Source of the DNA: Variovorax sp. 54
GTDB taxonomy: Bacteria > Pseudomonadota > Gammaproteobacteria > Burkholderiales > Burkholderiaceae_C
Assembly: GCF_002754375.1 (NCBI RefSeq)
Contig: NZ_PEFF01000001.1
Span: 5,535,501-5,599,500, forward strand
Reading direction: 5' to 3'
DNA length: 64,000 bases
Each line of letters begins with the position of its first letter. Position 1 is the stretch's first letter. The position numbers and the translations under genes were made by a program. Positions 54,864-63,302 of the stretch are shown here, one piece after another. Below the pieces are notes generated by a model. That model saw nothing but the letters and a program-made list of their open reading frames with translations. It made no database searches and was not told where the DNA came from.

Positions 54864-56023
54864 AAGGTTCTGAACTGCTGCGCGTCATCGGCGCCCAGGT
54901 CTGCCTGCACGCCACGATGGCGGGCATGCGGCTCGCGACCCCGCTGCTCGCGCTGCAGCAAGGCTACAGCGCCGCAGCCGTCGGCCTGCTGATCGCGCTG
55001 TTCGCGCTGACCCAAGTGTTCCTTGCGCTGCCCGCCGGGCGCTTTGCCGACCGGCACGGGTTCAAGCGGCCGCTGTGGCTGTCGGTGATCGCGGCTTCGG
55101 GCGGGGCCGGGCTGGCGTTGATTTTTCCGGTGTTCCCCGTCATGTGCATCGCCGCGCTGCTGACCGGCGGCGCCACCGGCGCGACCGTCATCGCGCTGCA
55201 GCGGCACGTGGGGCGCTCGGCCACCGATCCGACGCAGCTCAAGCGCGTGTTCAGCTGGCTGGCCATCGCGCCGGCGGCGGCGAACTTCGTCGGTCCCTTC
55301 CTGGCCGGCATGCTGATCGATCACGCCGGCCGTGCACCGGCCGACCTGCTGGCCTTTCGCATCTGCTTCGCCGTGATGGCCTTCCTGCCGCTGCTGTGCT
55401 GGCTGCTGGCGCGCGGTGCGCACGAGCCGCCGCGGGTGCCGCCAGTGCCGGGCGCCGTGCCCACGCGGGCCTGGGACCTGCTGCGCGAGCCGATGTTCCG
55501 CCGCCTGCTGTTCGTGAACTGGCTGCAGTCGTCGAGCTGGGACGTGCACGCCTTCGTGCTGCCGGTGCTGGGCCACGACCGGGGCATCAGCGCCTCGGTG
55601 ATCGGCTCCATCCTTGGCGCCTTCGCAATTGCCGCGGCGATCATCCGCGTGGTGCTGCCGCTGATCGCCTCGCGCGCGTCGGAGCGCAGCGTGATCCTGA
55701 GCTCGACGGTTGTCACCGCCGCCGTGTTCGCCGTCTATCCGTTGCTGAACTCGCCGTGGACCATGGGCATCTGCTCCGTGATCCTGGGCTTCGCGCTCGG
55801 CGCGGTGCAGCCGATGGTGATGAGCATGCTGCACCAGATCACGCCGCATGCGCGGCATGGCGAAGCGCTCGGGCTGCGGCTCATGACCATCAACGCATCG
55901 AGCGTCGCGATGCCGATGCTGTTCGGCTCGTTGGGTGCGCTGATCGGCATCACCGGCGTGTTCTGGGTGGTGGGCGGCGTGCTGGCGCTGGGCGCGAAAG
56001 CGACCTGGGGATTGAAGCTCTGA
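54860..56023 (+). CDS. Major facilitator superfamily transporter (12-helix)
   Basis: 387 aa, GTG start overlapping the rmuC stop (GTGA). MFS motif A is in LALPAGRFADRHGFKRPLWLS and motif C-like in NFVGPFLAGMLIDHAG; in the second half GALIGITGVFWVVGGVL is the last helix. Substrate unknown; efflux of drugs or metabolites is likely. No regulator is next to it. Confidence 0.86.
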   Translation: MKGSELLRVIGAQVCLHATMAGMRLATPLLALQQGYSAAAVGLLIALFALTQVFLALPAGRFADRHGFKRPLWLSVIAASGGAGLALIFPVFPVMCIAALLTGGATGATVIALQRHVGRSATDPTQLKRVFSWLAIAPAAANFVGPFLAGMLIDHAGRAPADLLAFRICFAVMAFLPLLCWLLARGAHEPPRVPPVPGAVPTRAWDLLREPMFRRLLFVNWLQSSSWDVHAFVLPVLGHDRGISASVIGSILGAFAIAAAIIRVVLPLIASRASERSVILSSTVVTAAVFAVYPLLNSPWTMGICSVILGFALGAVQPMVMSMLHQITPHARHGEALGLRLMTINASSVAMPMLFGSLGALIGITGVFWVVGGVLALGAKATWGLKL

Positions 56024-56092
56024 CATGCACGGGGAGGGCGCCTGATCGCGGCCTGAATCCCACGTTGCAAATAACAGTAATTCTCATTTGAT

Positions 56093-56120
56093 TGACAAAA
56101 TACTGACTCAAAGTCAGTAT
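56093..56120 (+). promoter_or_regulatory. Promoter with TetR-type operator before the DHA2 exporter
   Basis: TTGACA (56,093-56,098) is a perfect -35 box. ATACTGACT-CAA-AGTCAGTAT (56,100-56,120) is a perfect 9-bp inverted repeat in the -10 region, the place where a TetR repressor would block polymerase. The regulator is encoded at 58,241 in the same operon. Confidence 0.8.
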
Positions 56121-56154
56121 CGGCGCCTTCTTCGTTCCTGACCCGAAGGCGTCC

Positions 56155-57693
56155 ATGGACTCCCATTCCCCGTCGGCGGCTGCCGACCCGCGCCGCCGCC
56201 TGGCCCTGGTGGCGGCGGTCTACCTCGGCAGCTTCATTGCCACGCTCGACGTGAGCATCGTCAACGTCGCGCTGCCCACGTTGCAGCGCGCGCTCGCGAC
56301 CGACCTGGCCGGGCTGCAGTGGGTGATCGACATCTATGCGCTGTGCCTGTCGGCCTTCATGCTGTCGGCCGGCTCCCTCGGCGACCGCTACGGCCGCAAG
56401 CGCGCCTGGCTGGCCGGCGTGGTGGTCTTCACCGTGGGCTCGGCGATGTGCGCGATGGCGTCGGGGCTGCCGATGCTGCTCGCGGGCCGCGCGGTGCAGG
56501 GCGTGGCGGGCGCGCTGATGATTCCGGGTGCGCTGTCGCTGCTGGCGCACGCTTTCCCCGAGCCAGCGAGCCGCGCACGGGTGATTGGCGGCTGGTCGTC
56601 GTTCACGGCGCTGTCGCTGATCCTCGGGCCGATGCTCGGCGGCCTGCTGGTGGACCACGCGGGCTGGCAGAGCATCTTCCTCATCAACCTGCCGATCGGC
56701 GTGCTGACCGTGGCGCTGGGGATGTGGGGCCTGCGCGAGTCGTCGCACCCCGAGCACGCGGCGCTCGACCCGGCCGGGCAGGTGCTCAGCGTGCTCTGGC
56801 TGGGGGCGTTGACTTACGGGCTCATCGCTGCGGGCGAACATGGCTGGGGCTCGCGCCACGCGGTGATCGCTCTTGTCGCGGCAGGTGTCGGGCTGGCGCT
56901 GTTTCTGGTCGTGGAGGCGCGCGTGGAGCGGCCGCTGCTGCCGCTCGCGCTGTTCCGCGACGCGCGCTTTTCGGTCACCAACTTCGCCTCGTTCGTGCTC
57001 GGCTTTTCGACCTATGCGAGCCTGTTCTTCTTCTCGTTGTTCCTGCAGCAGGTGCAGGGCTGGTCGGCCAGTGAGACCGGTTGGCGGCTGGTGCCGCAGT
57101 TCGTGGCGACGGGCGTCGTGGCTTCGCAGTTCGGCCGGCTGGCGCGCCGCTTCGAGGTCCACACGCTGATGGTCGCGGGCTACGGGCTGATCGGCGCGGC
57201 GATGCTGTTGCTGACGCTGTTCTCGGCCGACACGCCGTACCTGCCGCTGGCGTTGATCTTCGTGGCGCTGGGCGTGGGCGCGGGCCTGGCCGTGCCAGCC
57301 ACGAGCACGGCGGTGATGGCCTCGGTGCCCGCGCAGCGCTCGGGCATGGCCTCGGCGACCATGAACGCGTTGCGCCAGGGCGGCATGCTGATCGGCATCG
57401 CGCTGCTCGGCACGCTGATGCGCACGCGCGCCACCGCGTTGATGACCGAGTCGCTCGCGCGTGCCGGCGTGCCCGATGCGTCGCAGGCGGCTGTGGCTGC
57501 GGTCTCGCGGCATGACCTCGGCGCGCTTGCGGCGCTCGACGCCGGCACCGCGCAGCGGTTCTTGAGCGATGCGCTCGCGGGCGGCTTCCATGCCGCGATG
57601 GCCTGTGCCGGCGTGGCCGGGTTGGTGGCGGCGGGGCTGCTGCTGCGTGTCAGGCCGCGTGCCGCCGCAGTGGCCGCCGCCACGCGCGCCTGA
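56155..57693 (+). CDS. DHA2 (EmrB/QacA) family MFS multidrug exporter
   Basis: 512 aa, 14 predicted helices. TLDVSIVNVALPTLQ in helix 1, GDRYGRKRAWLAGVVVF (motif A) and GPMLGGLLVDHAGWQSIFLINLPIGV (motif C) are typical of drug:H+ antiporters of this branch. It is first in an operon with a hypothetical protein and a TetR regulator, and has an operator-bearing promoter, so expression is likely induced by its substrate. Confidence 0.93.
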   Translation: MDSHSPSAAADPRRRLALVAAVYLGSFIATLDVSIVNVALPTLQRALATDLAGLQWVIDIYALCLSAFMLSAGSLGDRYGRKRAWLAGVVVFTVGSAMCAMASGLPMLLAGRAVQGVAGALMIPGALSLLAHAFPEPASRARVIGGWSSFTALSLILGPMLGGLLVDHAGWQSIFLINLPIGVLTVALGMWGLRESSHPEHAALDPAGQVLSVLWLGALTYGLIAAGEHGWGSRHAVIALVAAGVGLALFLVVEARVERPLLPLALFRDARFSVTNFASFVLGFSTYASLFFFSLFLQQVQGWSASETGWRLVPQFVATGVVASQFGRLARRFEVHTLMVAGYGLIGAAMLLLTLFSADTPYLPLALIFVALGVGAGLAVPATSTAVMASVPAQRSGMASATMNALRQGGMLIGIALLGTLMRTRATALMTESLARAGVPDASQAAVAAVSRHDLGALAALDAGTAQRFLSDALAGGFHAAMACAGVAGLVAAGLLLRVRPRAAAVAAATRA

Positions 57694-57782
57694 GCTGGGA
57701 GCCGCTCGCCATGCCCGCTGTACGCGTTCCTTTCCTGCGCCGGAGTGCCCGACGCCTTCTGTCCATTCCCAAGGAGTCTTTC

Positions 57783-58238
57783 ATGGTCCGTCATGAACTC
57801 AGTCAATGGCCGCTGGTCATCAGCGTGTCTACAGGCTTGCAGACGCTGGAAAGCATGCAGGCCTTCTCCGAGGACTGGAACCGCTGGCTCGACCGCGGCG
57901 AGCCCTTTGTCTCGCTGCGCGTGTTCGCGGACGCCGACGCGCTGGTGCATCCCGAGGGCAGTGCGCAGCGCGCCAAGCAGTGGCTGCAGGCGCGCGGCGC
58001 CGACATCCGCCGCCATATGATGGGCATGGCGAGCGTGGTGCCCGCCGACCAGTTCGAGAAGATCAGCAAGATGAACGTCGAGAAGCTCTTCGGCATTCCC
58101 GCCAGCACCTTCGCCCGCACCGACGAAGCCCTGACCTGGTTGCGCGAACGCGTGATGGCGCCGCGCGGCCTGATCCTCGATGCCGCGGCGGTGCGCGCTG
58201 CCATCGACACGGCACGCGCGGGTGCCACGGCCTCCTGA
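57783..58238 (+). CDS. Conserved hypothetical protein between exporter and TetR
   Basis: 151 aa, cytoplasmic, no signal or helix anchor. WPLVISVSTGLQTLESMQAFSEDWNRWLDRGEPFVSLRVFADADAL has alternating strand/helix character, perhaps a STAS-like or small alpha/beta fold; the C-terminal ARTDEALTWLRERVMAPRGL resembles the end of such folds. AAGGAG 7 bp before ATG 57783 fixes the start. It lies 2 bp before the TetR gene and 89 bp after the exporter. I do not recognise a function. Confidence 0.7.
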   Translation: MVRHELSQWPLVISVSTGLQTLESMQAFSEDWNRWLDRGEPFVSLRVFADADALVHPEGSAQRAKQWLQARGADIRRHMMGMASVVPADQFEKISKMNVEKLFGIPASTFARTDEALTWLRERVMAPRGLILDAAAVRAAIDTARAGATAS

Positions 58239-58240
58239 CC

Positions 58241-58891
58241 ATGACAAACAGCAGCCCCGACGACACCCCTGCCACCACCGCACGCCGCCGCACCAAGGCG
58301 CCGCAGACCCGCGCCGCCGCGCTGATGGACGCTGCCGAGCAGCTGTTCATCACCAAAGGCATTGCGGCCACCAGCATCGATGACATCGCGGCCGGCGCGC
58401 AGGTGGCCAAGGGCACCTTCTATCTGTACTTCCCGTCGAAGGAGGCGATGCTCGGCGCGTTGCAGCAGCGCTTCGTCGACACCTTCTGCGGGCGCCTGCA
58501 GGAGGCGATGGACCGCCACGCGCCGGGCAAGTACCGCGCGCGGCTCAAGGCCTGGGTGGAGACGGGGCTGGAGACCTACCTGGACAACGTCGCGTTGCAC
58601 GACGTGGTGTTCCACGAGTACCGGCCCGAGGACCGGCGCATGCGCAACGACAACGTCGTCATCACGCAGCTCGTGACCCTGCTGACGCAAGGCGACGCCG
58701 CGGGCGTGTGGGAGGTCGAGGACGCGACGCTGACGGCCGTGATCCTCTTCAATGCACTGCACGGCGTGGCCGACGATGCCGTGGCGATGGGGCCGCACGC
58801 GAACCCCGTGGCCGACCGGCGCCGCCGCGCCCGCGCGCTCACGCGCTTCTTCGAGCAGGCCCTGCGGCCCGACGACAGCGACGACGCCTGA
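58241..58891 (+). CDS. TetR-family transcriptional regulator
   Basis: 216 aa. N-terminal 22 residues are disordered, then the TetR helix-turn-helix: RAAALMDAAEQLFITKGIAATSIDDIAAGAQVAKGTFYLYFPSKEAMLGAL (about 25-75), then an all-helical ligand and dimer domain. It likely represses the DHA2 exporter operon, including itself, through the 56,100-56,120 palindrome (inference). The 9-bp gap to the convergent LOG gene has no separate terminator. Confidence 0.91.
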   Translation: MTNSSPDDTPATTARRRTKAPQTRAAALMDAAEQLFITKGIAATSIDDIAAGAQVAKGTFYLYFPSKEAMLGALQQRFVDTFCGRLQEAMDRHAPGKYRARLKAWVETGLETYLDNVALHDVVFHEYRPEDRRMRNDNVVITQLVTLLTQGDAAGVWEVEDATLTAVILFNALHGVADDAVAMGPHANPVADRRRRARALTRFFEQALRPDDSDDA

Positions 58892-58900
58892 TCGCGTCGG

Positions 58901-59764
58901 TCAGAGTTTGTAGAAACGCTTGATGGCGTCCCACGCGTCTTCGGGCGCGTCGACGTATTCGAAGAGCTTCACGTCGCCCGGCGAGATCACGCCTTCGTCC
59001 ACCAGGAAGTCGAAGTCGATCATCTTCTTCCAGTAGGCCGAGCCGAACAGCACGATCGGCACCGGCTTCGACTTCTTGGTCTGCACCAGCGTGATGACTT
59101 CGAACAGCTCGTCGAGCGTGCCGAAGCCGCCGGGGAACGCCACCAGCGCCTTCGCACGCATCATGAAATGCATCTTGCGGATCGCGAAGTAGTGGAACTT
59201 GAAGCTCAGCGCCGGCGTGACGTAGGGGTTGGCTTCTTCTTCCATCGGCAGCGCGATGGCCAGGCCGACCGAGAGGCCGCCGGCTTCGTGCGCGCCGCGG
59301 TTGGCCGCCTGCATGATGCCGGGGCCGCCGCCGGTGCACACGAAGAGCTTGTCCTGCGGCTCCTTCTTCTCGCTGTACTGCGCGACCAGCTTGCCGAAGG
59401 TGCGCGCCTTCTCGTAGTAGTGCGAGTTGCGCGCGAGCCGGCGCCAGCGGTCGGCCGCGGCCGTGTCGCCGGCCGCCTCGGCCTGCGTGACCAGCGCGGT
59501 GGCTTCGTCTTCGCTGCGGAAGCGCGCACTGCCGAAGACCACCACCGTGTTCTCGATGCCGTGCGCGCGCTGCTCGAGGTCGGGCTTCATCAGCTCCAAC
59601 TGCATGCGGATGCCGCGCGTTTCGCGGCGCAGCAGGAACTCGGGATCGGCGAAGGCCAGGCGCGAGGGATCGGGGTCCAGGGGCAGGCCCCGGTCGGAGT
59701 GGGACTGCAACGTGGCCCAGGCATCGGCCAGGCGCTTGTCGTGAATGTTGTGCGTGTTGTTCAT
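58901..59764 (-). CDS. LOG family (TIGR00730-like) nucleotide 5'-monophosphate phosphoribohydrolase-type protein
   Basis: 287 aa. VFGSARF near residue 75, CTGGGPGIMQAANRGAHEAGGLSVGLAI and AFPGGFGTLDELFEVITLVQ (the PGGxGTxxE motif) are the family core. The N-terminal 70 residues extend beyond the core and are present in the longer LOG subgroup. Relatives split nucleotide monophosphates (for example cytokinin or pyrimidine nucleotides) into base and ribose 5-phosphate. ATG 59764. Confidence 0.89.
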   Translation of the reverse strand: MNNTHNIHDKRLADAWATLQSHSDRGLPLDPDPSRLAFADPEFLLRRETRGIRMQLELMKPDLEQRAHGIENTVVVFGSARFRSEDEATALVTQAEAAGDTAAADRWRRLARNSHYYEKARTFGKLVAQYSEKKEPQDKLFVCTGGGPGIMQAANRGAHEAGGLSVGLAIALPMEEEANPYVTPALSFKFHYFAIRKMHFMMRAKALVAFPGGFGTLDELFEVITLVQTKKSKPVPIVLFGSAYWKKMIDFDFLVDEGVISPGDVKLFEYVDAPEDAWDAIKRFYKL

Positions 59765-59826
59765 GGAGCTGTCGAGCTGAATTGACCAGACATTGTGCGC
59801 CGACGCAAGCGGTGTGCCCGCCAACG

Positions 59827-59852
59827 AAAAAGGCTCCTTGCGGAGCCTTTTT
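59827..59852 (-). terminator. Terminator downstream of efp
   Basis: GGCTCC-TTGC-GGAGCC with A-run and T-run on both sides, so it can act in either direction. It lies 30 bp after the efp stop. Confidence 0.85.
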
Positions 59853-59882
59853 GTGGTGGTGGTCAACCGGGTGCGAACGCGC

Positions 59883-60437
59883 TCAGACGCGCTTGCGGTA
59901 TTCGCCGGTGCGGGTGTCGATTTCGATCTTGTCGCCTTGTGCAACGAAGAGCGGCACGCCGATTTCGAAGCCGGTGGCGATCTTGGCGGGCTTCATGACC
60001 TTGCCCGAGGTGTCGCCCTTGACGGCCGGCTCGGTCCAGGTGATTTCGCGCTCGACGCTGGTCGGCAGTTCGACCGAGATGGCCTTGCCGTCGTAGAACA
60101 CCACTTCGACAGCCATGCCGTCTTCGAGGTAGTTCAGGGCGTCGCCCATGTTCTCGGCTTCGACTTCGTACTGGTTGTACTCGGTGTCCATGCAGACATA
60201 CATCGGGTCGGCGAAGTAGGAGTAGGTGCACTCCTTCTTGTCGAGCACGATCTGGTCGATCTTGTCGTCGGCCTTGAAGACCACTTCGGTGTTGAAGTTG
60301 GCGATCAGGCTCTTGAGCTTCATGCGCACGGTGGCGCTGTTGCGGCCGCCGCGGCTGTACTCGGTCTTCAGGACGACCATCGGGTCCTTGCCGTGCATGA
60401 TGACGTTGCCGGCGCGGATTTCTTGAGCGATTTTCAT
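59883..60437 (-). CDS. efp: Elongation factor P, arginine-32 type
   Basis: 184 aa; helps ribosomes pass polyproline stretches. Three beta domains: KOW-like (1-63), OB (65-125) and C-terminal OB (130-184). The tip loop is YSRGGRNSA, which puts Arg at position 32, instead of the Lys at 34 of the E. coli type. That marks the EarP branch, in which Arg32 is rhamnosylated; earP lies just upstream. The gene follows earP by 153 bp on the same strand. Confidence 0.96.
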   Translation of the reverse strand: MKIAQEIRAGNVIMHGKDPMVVLKTEYSRGGRNSATVRMKLKSLIANFNTEVVFKADDKIDQIVLDKKECTYSYFADPMYVCMDTEYNQYEVEAENMGDALNYLEDGMAVEVVFYDGKAISVELPTSVEREITWTEPAVKGDTSGKVMKPAKIATGFEIGVPLFVAQGDKIEIDTRTGEYRKRV

Positions 60438-60590
60438 ATCAGGTTCTCTGGATGTTGGCCGCTCGGTGCGCGGGGCCCTCGGCGCTGTGTGCCGTCGTAT
60501 CTGGCCCCGCCGTACATGTCCCGCGGCAGGTTTGGCGAAAGGCGTCCCGGACCACGGCGGTCAGGGCTGAATTCCGCAAAGCCTGCTATT

Positions 60591-61682
60591 TTAGCTTTTT
60601 CCGGCGACCAGCTGCCGCAGTTGGGCGAGCAGATCGTCCTGCGCGAGCAGCCTGTCGCGCGCCGCACGGGCGGTTTCGCGCCATGCCGCCAGCGGGCCGG
60701 GTGGGGGCAGGGCGCTGTCGCCGAAGCCGTTCCAGGCGTGGTGAAAAAGCCGCAGCGCGGGCGGGGCGCCGAGCCAGTCGAGCCAGGCGTTGAGCTTGAC
60801 GTGGTGCGCGTCGTCGTCCTGCGGGTAGATCTGCCAGACCAGGGGCGCACCGGCCCAGAGGGCGCGCACCAGGGAGTCTTCGCCGCGCACGAAGTTGAGG
60901 TCGCAGGCCCACAGCAGGTGGTCGAAATCCGCCTGGCTGAGGTAGGGGAGGTATGAAATTGATAGCGAACTTTGGACGCCCATCGGGCGATCAGGCGCAT
61001 CAAGGCTCGCCTGCACGGCGCGCGCGGCCCGGCCCGCGGTGACCAGCAAGCGCGTGGGCACCGAGTCGGCAGCCAACTGGGCCAGCAGAGCGGTCAGCGC
61101 CGGCGGCTCGTAACAGAAGAGCGAGACCAGGCGTTCGCCTTCCTGCCAGGGAATCTGCTGCGCCTCCAGCCAGCGCGCCCGGTCGAAGCGTGCCTGGCGC
61201 GCCATCAGGTCGGGCTCGCGCAGCAGGCCGCCGGTCGCAGGCGTGAAGCCCGGGTAGAAGAAACGCTTCGTCAGCCCGGCGCCCGGGCCTTTGAACACCG
61301 GCGACGGCAGCCGGTGCAGCTTCTCGACATAGGGCTCGGCCGACAGGTATTCGAGGTTGATCCAGGCCTGCGCATGGCTCGGGGCTTGCGCGAAACGCGC
61401 GACGAGTTCGGGCTCCGGGTCGCAACCGAAAGCTTCGACCAGCACGTCAGGCACCGAGTCGGCAACGGCGCGGCGCACGACTTCGGCGTCGGACCAGTCG
61501 ATCACCTGCACGCCGTCGCAGCCGGCCGGCGCCATCCAGTGCAGCGCCGTCGGGTCGTCGACCCACAGCCGCGCGCGCTCGCCGGCCGCCGCCAGCTGGC
61601 AGGCCAGGCGCCAGCAGACGCCCAGGTCGCCGTGGTTGTCGATGACTTTGCAGAAGATGTCCCATTGCATGCGCGTGCCCAT
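60591..61682 (-). CDS. earP: EF-P arginine rhamnosyltransferase EarP
   Basis: 363 aa, GT-B fold. WDIFCKVIDNHGDLGVCWRLACQLA (about 7-31) contains the two Asp of the acceptor/catalytic site; DFDHLLWACDLNFVRGEDSLVRALWAGAPLVWQIYPQDDDAHHVKLNAWLDW (about 262-312) is the nucleotide-sugar binding block with Arg and Glu-Asp. It moves rhamnose from dTDP-rhamnose to Arg32 of EF-P. ATG 61670 (MQWDIF) is a second possible start. The genes for dTDP-rhamnose synthesis are not in the window. Confidence 0.94.
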   Translation of the reverse strand: MGTRMQWDIFCKVIDNHGDLGVCWRLACQLAAAGERARLWVDDPTALHWMAPAGCDGVQVIDWSDAEVVRRAVADSVPDVLVEAFGCDPEPELVARFAQAPSHAQAWINLEYLSAEPYVEKLHRLPSPVFKGPGAGLTKRFFYPGFTPATGGLLREPDLMARQARFDRARWLEAQQIPWQEGERLVSLFCYEPPALTALLAQLAADSVPTRLLVTAGRAARAVQASLDAPDRPMGVQSSLSISYLPYLSQADFDHLLWACDLNFVRGEDSLVRALWAGAPLVWQIYPQDDDAHHVKLNAWLDWLGAPPALRLFHHAWNGFGDSALPPPGPLAAWRETARAARDRLLAQDDLLAQLRQLVAGKS

Positions 61683-61786
61683 GGCCGCGAGTGTGCCTGC
61701 CTTCGCGGTCGCCCAGGCGCAGGCGAAAACGCCGCGTGATTGCTATGCTGGCCCTCGCCACAACAACCATCGGAGAGAGCCAGACC

Positions 61787-63238
61787 ATGAGGATGCAGAC
61801 CCGTCGCCGTTCGCAGATTTCTTCTTCGTCTCCCTTGTCCGCCGCCCGACGCGGCGTGCTCGCGCTCTCGCTGGCCCTGGCCGGCATCGCCGGCGCCCAG
61901 GCCCAGACCGCGCCGCTCACCGCTCAACAGCAGCGCTTCCGCGAGATCTACAAGGAGCTGATCGAGATCAACACCACCCACTCGGTGGGTGACAACACCG
62001 CCGCGGCGCGGGCCATGGAAAAACGGCTGGTCGATGCCGGCTTCGCCGCGGGCGACATCCAGATCTTCGAGCCCTTCCCGAAGAAGGGGAACCTGGTGCT
62101 GCGCTTCAAGGGCGACGGCAGCAAGAAGCCGCTGCTGCTGCTGGCGCACATCGACGTGGTCGAGGCCCGCCGCGAAGACTGGAAGACCGACCCCTTCAAG
62201 CTGCAGGAAACCGGCGGCTACTTCACGGCGCGCGGCGCCATCGACGACAAGGCGATGGCCGCGGCGCTGGTCTCCGTGCTGGGGCAGCTCAAGCAGGAAG
62301 GCTTCAAGCCCAAGCGCGACATCATCCTGGCGCTCACGGCCGACGAGGAGCGCGGCGACGCGCTGAGCAACGGCGCCTTCTGGCTCATCAACAACAAGCC
62401 CGAGCTGCTGCAGGCCGAGTTCGGCATCAACGAAGGCGGCGGCGGCGAGCTGCGCGGCGGCAAGCCGAACCTGCACCGCATGCAGGTGGCCGAGAAGATG
62501 TACACGACCTACATGCTCGAGGCGCGCGACGTCGGCGGCCACAGCTCGGTGCCGACCAAGACCAACCCGATCTACGCGCTCTCGGCCGGCCTGGAGCGCC
62601 TGGGCAACTACGCGTTTCCGATCAAGCTCGCGGACGTCACCAAGACCTACTTCGCGCGCAGCGCACCCTTTGCCGCCGGCCAGCTGGCCGACGACATGCG
62701 CGCCATCGGCAGCGGCAACCCCGACGCCGGCGTGCTCGAGCGCATGACGGCCAACCCGGCCTACAACGCGCAGCTGCGCACCACCTGCGTGGCGACGATG
62801 GTGCAGGCCGGCCATGCCGAGAACGCGCTGCCGCAATCGGCCAAGGCCACGGTCAACTGCCGCATCCTGCCGCACGACGATCCCGAGGAGGTCGAGCGCC
62901 TGCTGACCCAGGCGGTGGGCAACGACAAGATCGTGGTGCGCAACATGGGCAAGCCGCTGCGCAGCCCGGCCTCGCCGCTCAACGGCGACCTCGTGAAGAC
63001 GGTCGAGACGCTCACGCAGCAGATGTGGCCCGGCGTGCCCGTGGTGCCCGCGATGAGCACCGGCGCCACCGACAGCCGCTTCCTGCGCAACGCCGGCATC
63101 CCGATGTACGGCGTGACCGGCATGTTCCTCGAGCCGACCGATGCGCGCGCGCACGGGCTGGACGAGCGCATCGAGATCCAGCGCCTGTACGACGGGCGCG
63201 AGTTCCTGTACCGGCTGGTGTCGGAAGTCGCGAAGTAA
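61787..63238 (+). CDS. M20-family zinc metallopeptidase, exported
   Basis: 483 aa. The N-terminal 45 residues include an Arg-rich start and a hydrophobic stretch (VLALSLALAGIAGAQA), so it is exported, perhaps through the twin-arginine or Sec route. LLLLAHIDVVEA, RGAIDDKAMAAALVSVL, TADEERGDAL (catalytic Glu) and FGINEGGGGEL are the metal-site blocks, and ARDVGGHSSVPTKTNPIYALSAGL the dimer-domain block. GGAGAG 9 bp before ATG 61787 sets the start. Carboxypeptidase, aminopeptidase or dipeptidase activity cannot be told apart. Confidence 0.9.
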   Translation: MRMQTRRRSQISSSSPLSAARRGVLALSLALAGIAGAQAQTAPLTAQQQRFREIYKELIEINTTHSVGDNTAAARAMEKRLVDAGFAAGDIQIFEPFPKKGNLVLRFKGDGSKKPLLLLAHIDVVEARREDWKTDPFKLQETGGYFTARGAIDDKAMAAALVSVLGQLKQEGFKPKRDIILALTADEERGDALSNGAFWLINNKPELLQAEFGINEGGGGELRGGKPNLHRMQVAEKMYTTYMLEARDVGGHSSVPTKTNPIYALSAGLERLGNYAFPIKLADVTKTYFARSAPFAAGQLADDMRAIGSGNPDAGVLERMTANPAYNAQLRTTCVATMVQAGHAENALPQSAKATVNCRILPHDDPEEVERLLTQAVGNDKIVVRNMGKPLRSPASPLNGDLVKTVETLTQQMWPGVPVVPAMSTGATDSRFLRNAGIPMYGVTGMFLEPTDARAHGLDERIEIQRLYDGREFLYRLVSEVAK

Positions 63239-63262
63239 ATAGACAGATCAGTGATCAGGCCG

Positions 63263-63296
63263 AAGGGCCGGCGCGGCGAGGGCTGCGCCGGCCCTT
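63263..63296. terminator. Two-way terminator between M20 and gamma-glutamyltransferase genes
   Basis: A perfect 12-bp stem, AAGGGCCGGCGC (63,263-63,274) with its complement at 63,285-63,296 and a 10-base loop. T-runs are short. Confidence 0.7.
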
Positions 63297-63302
63297 GGTC
63301 GT

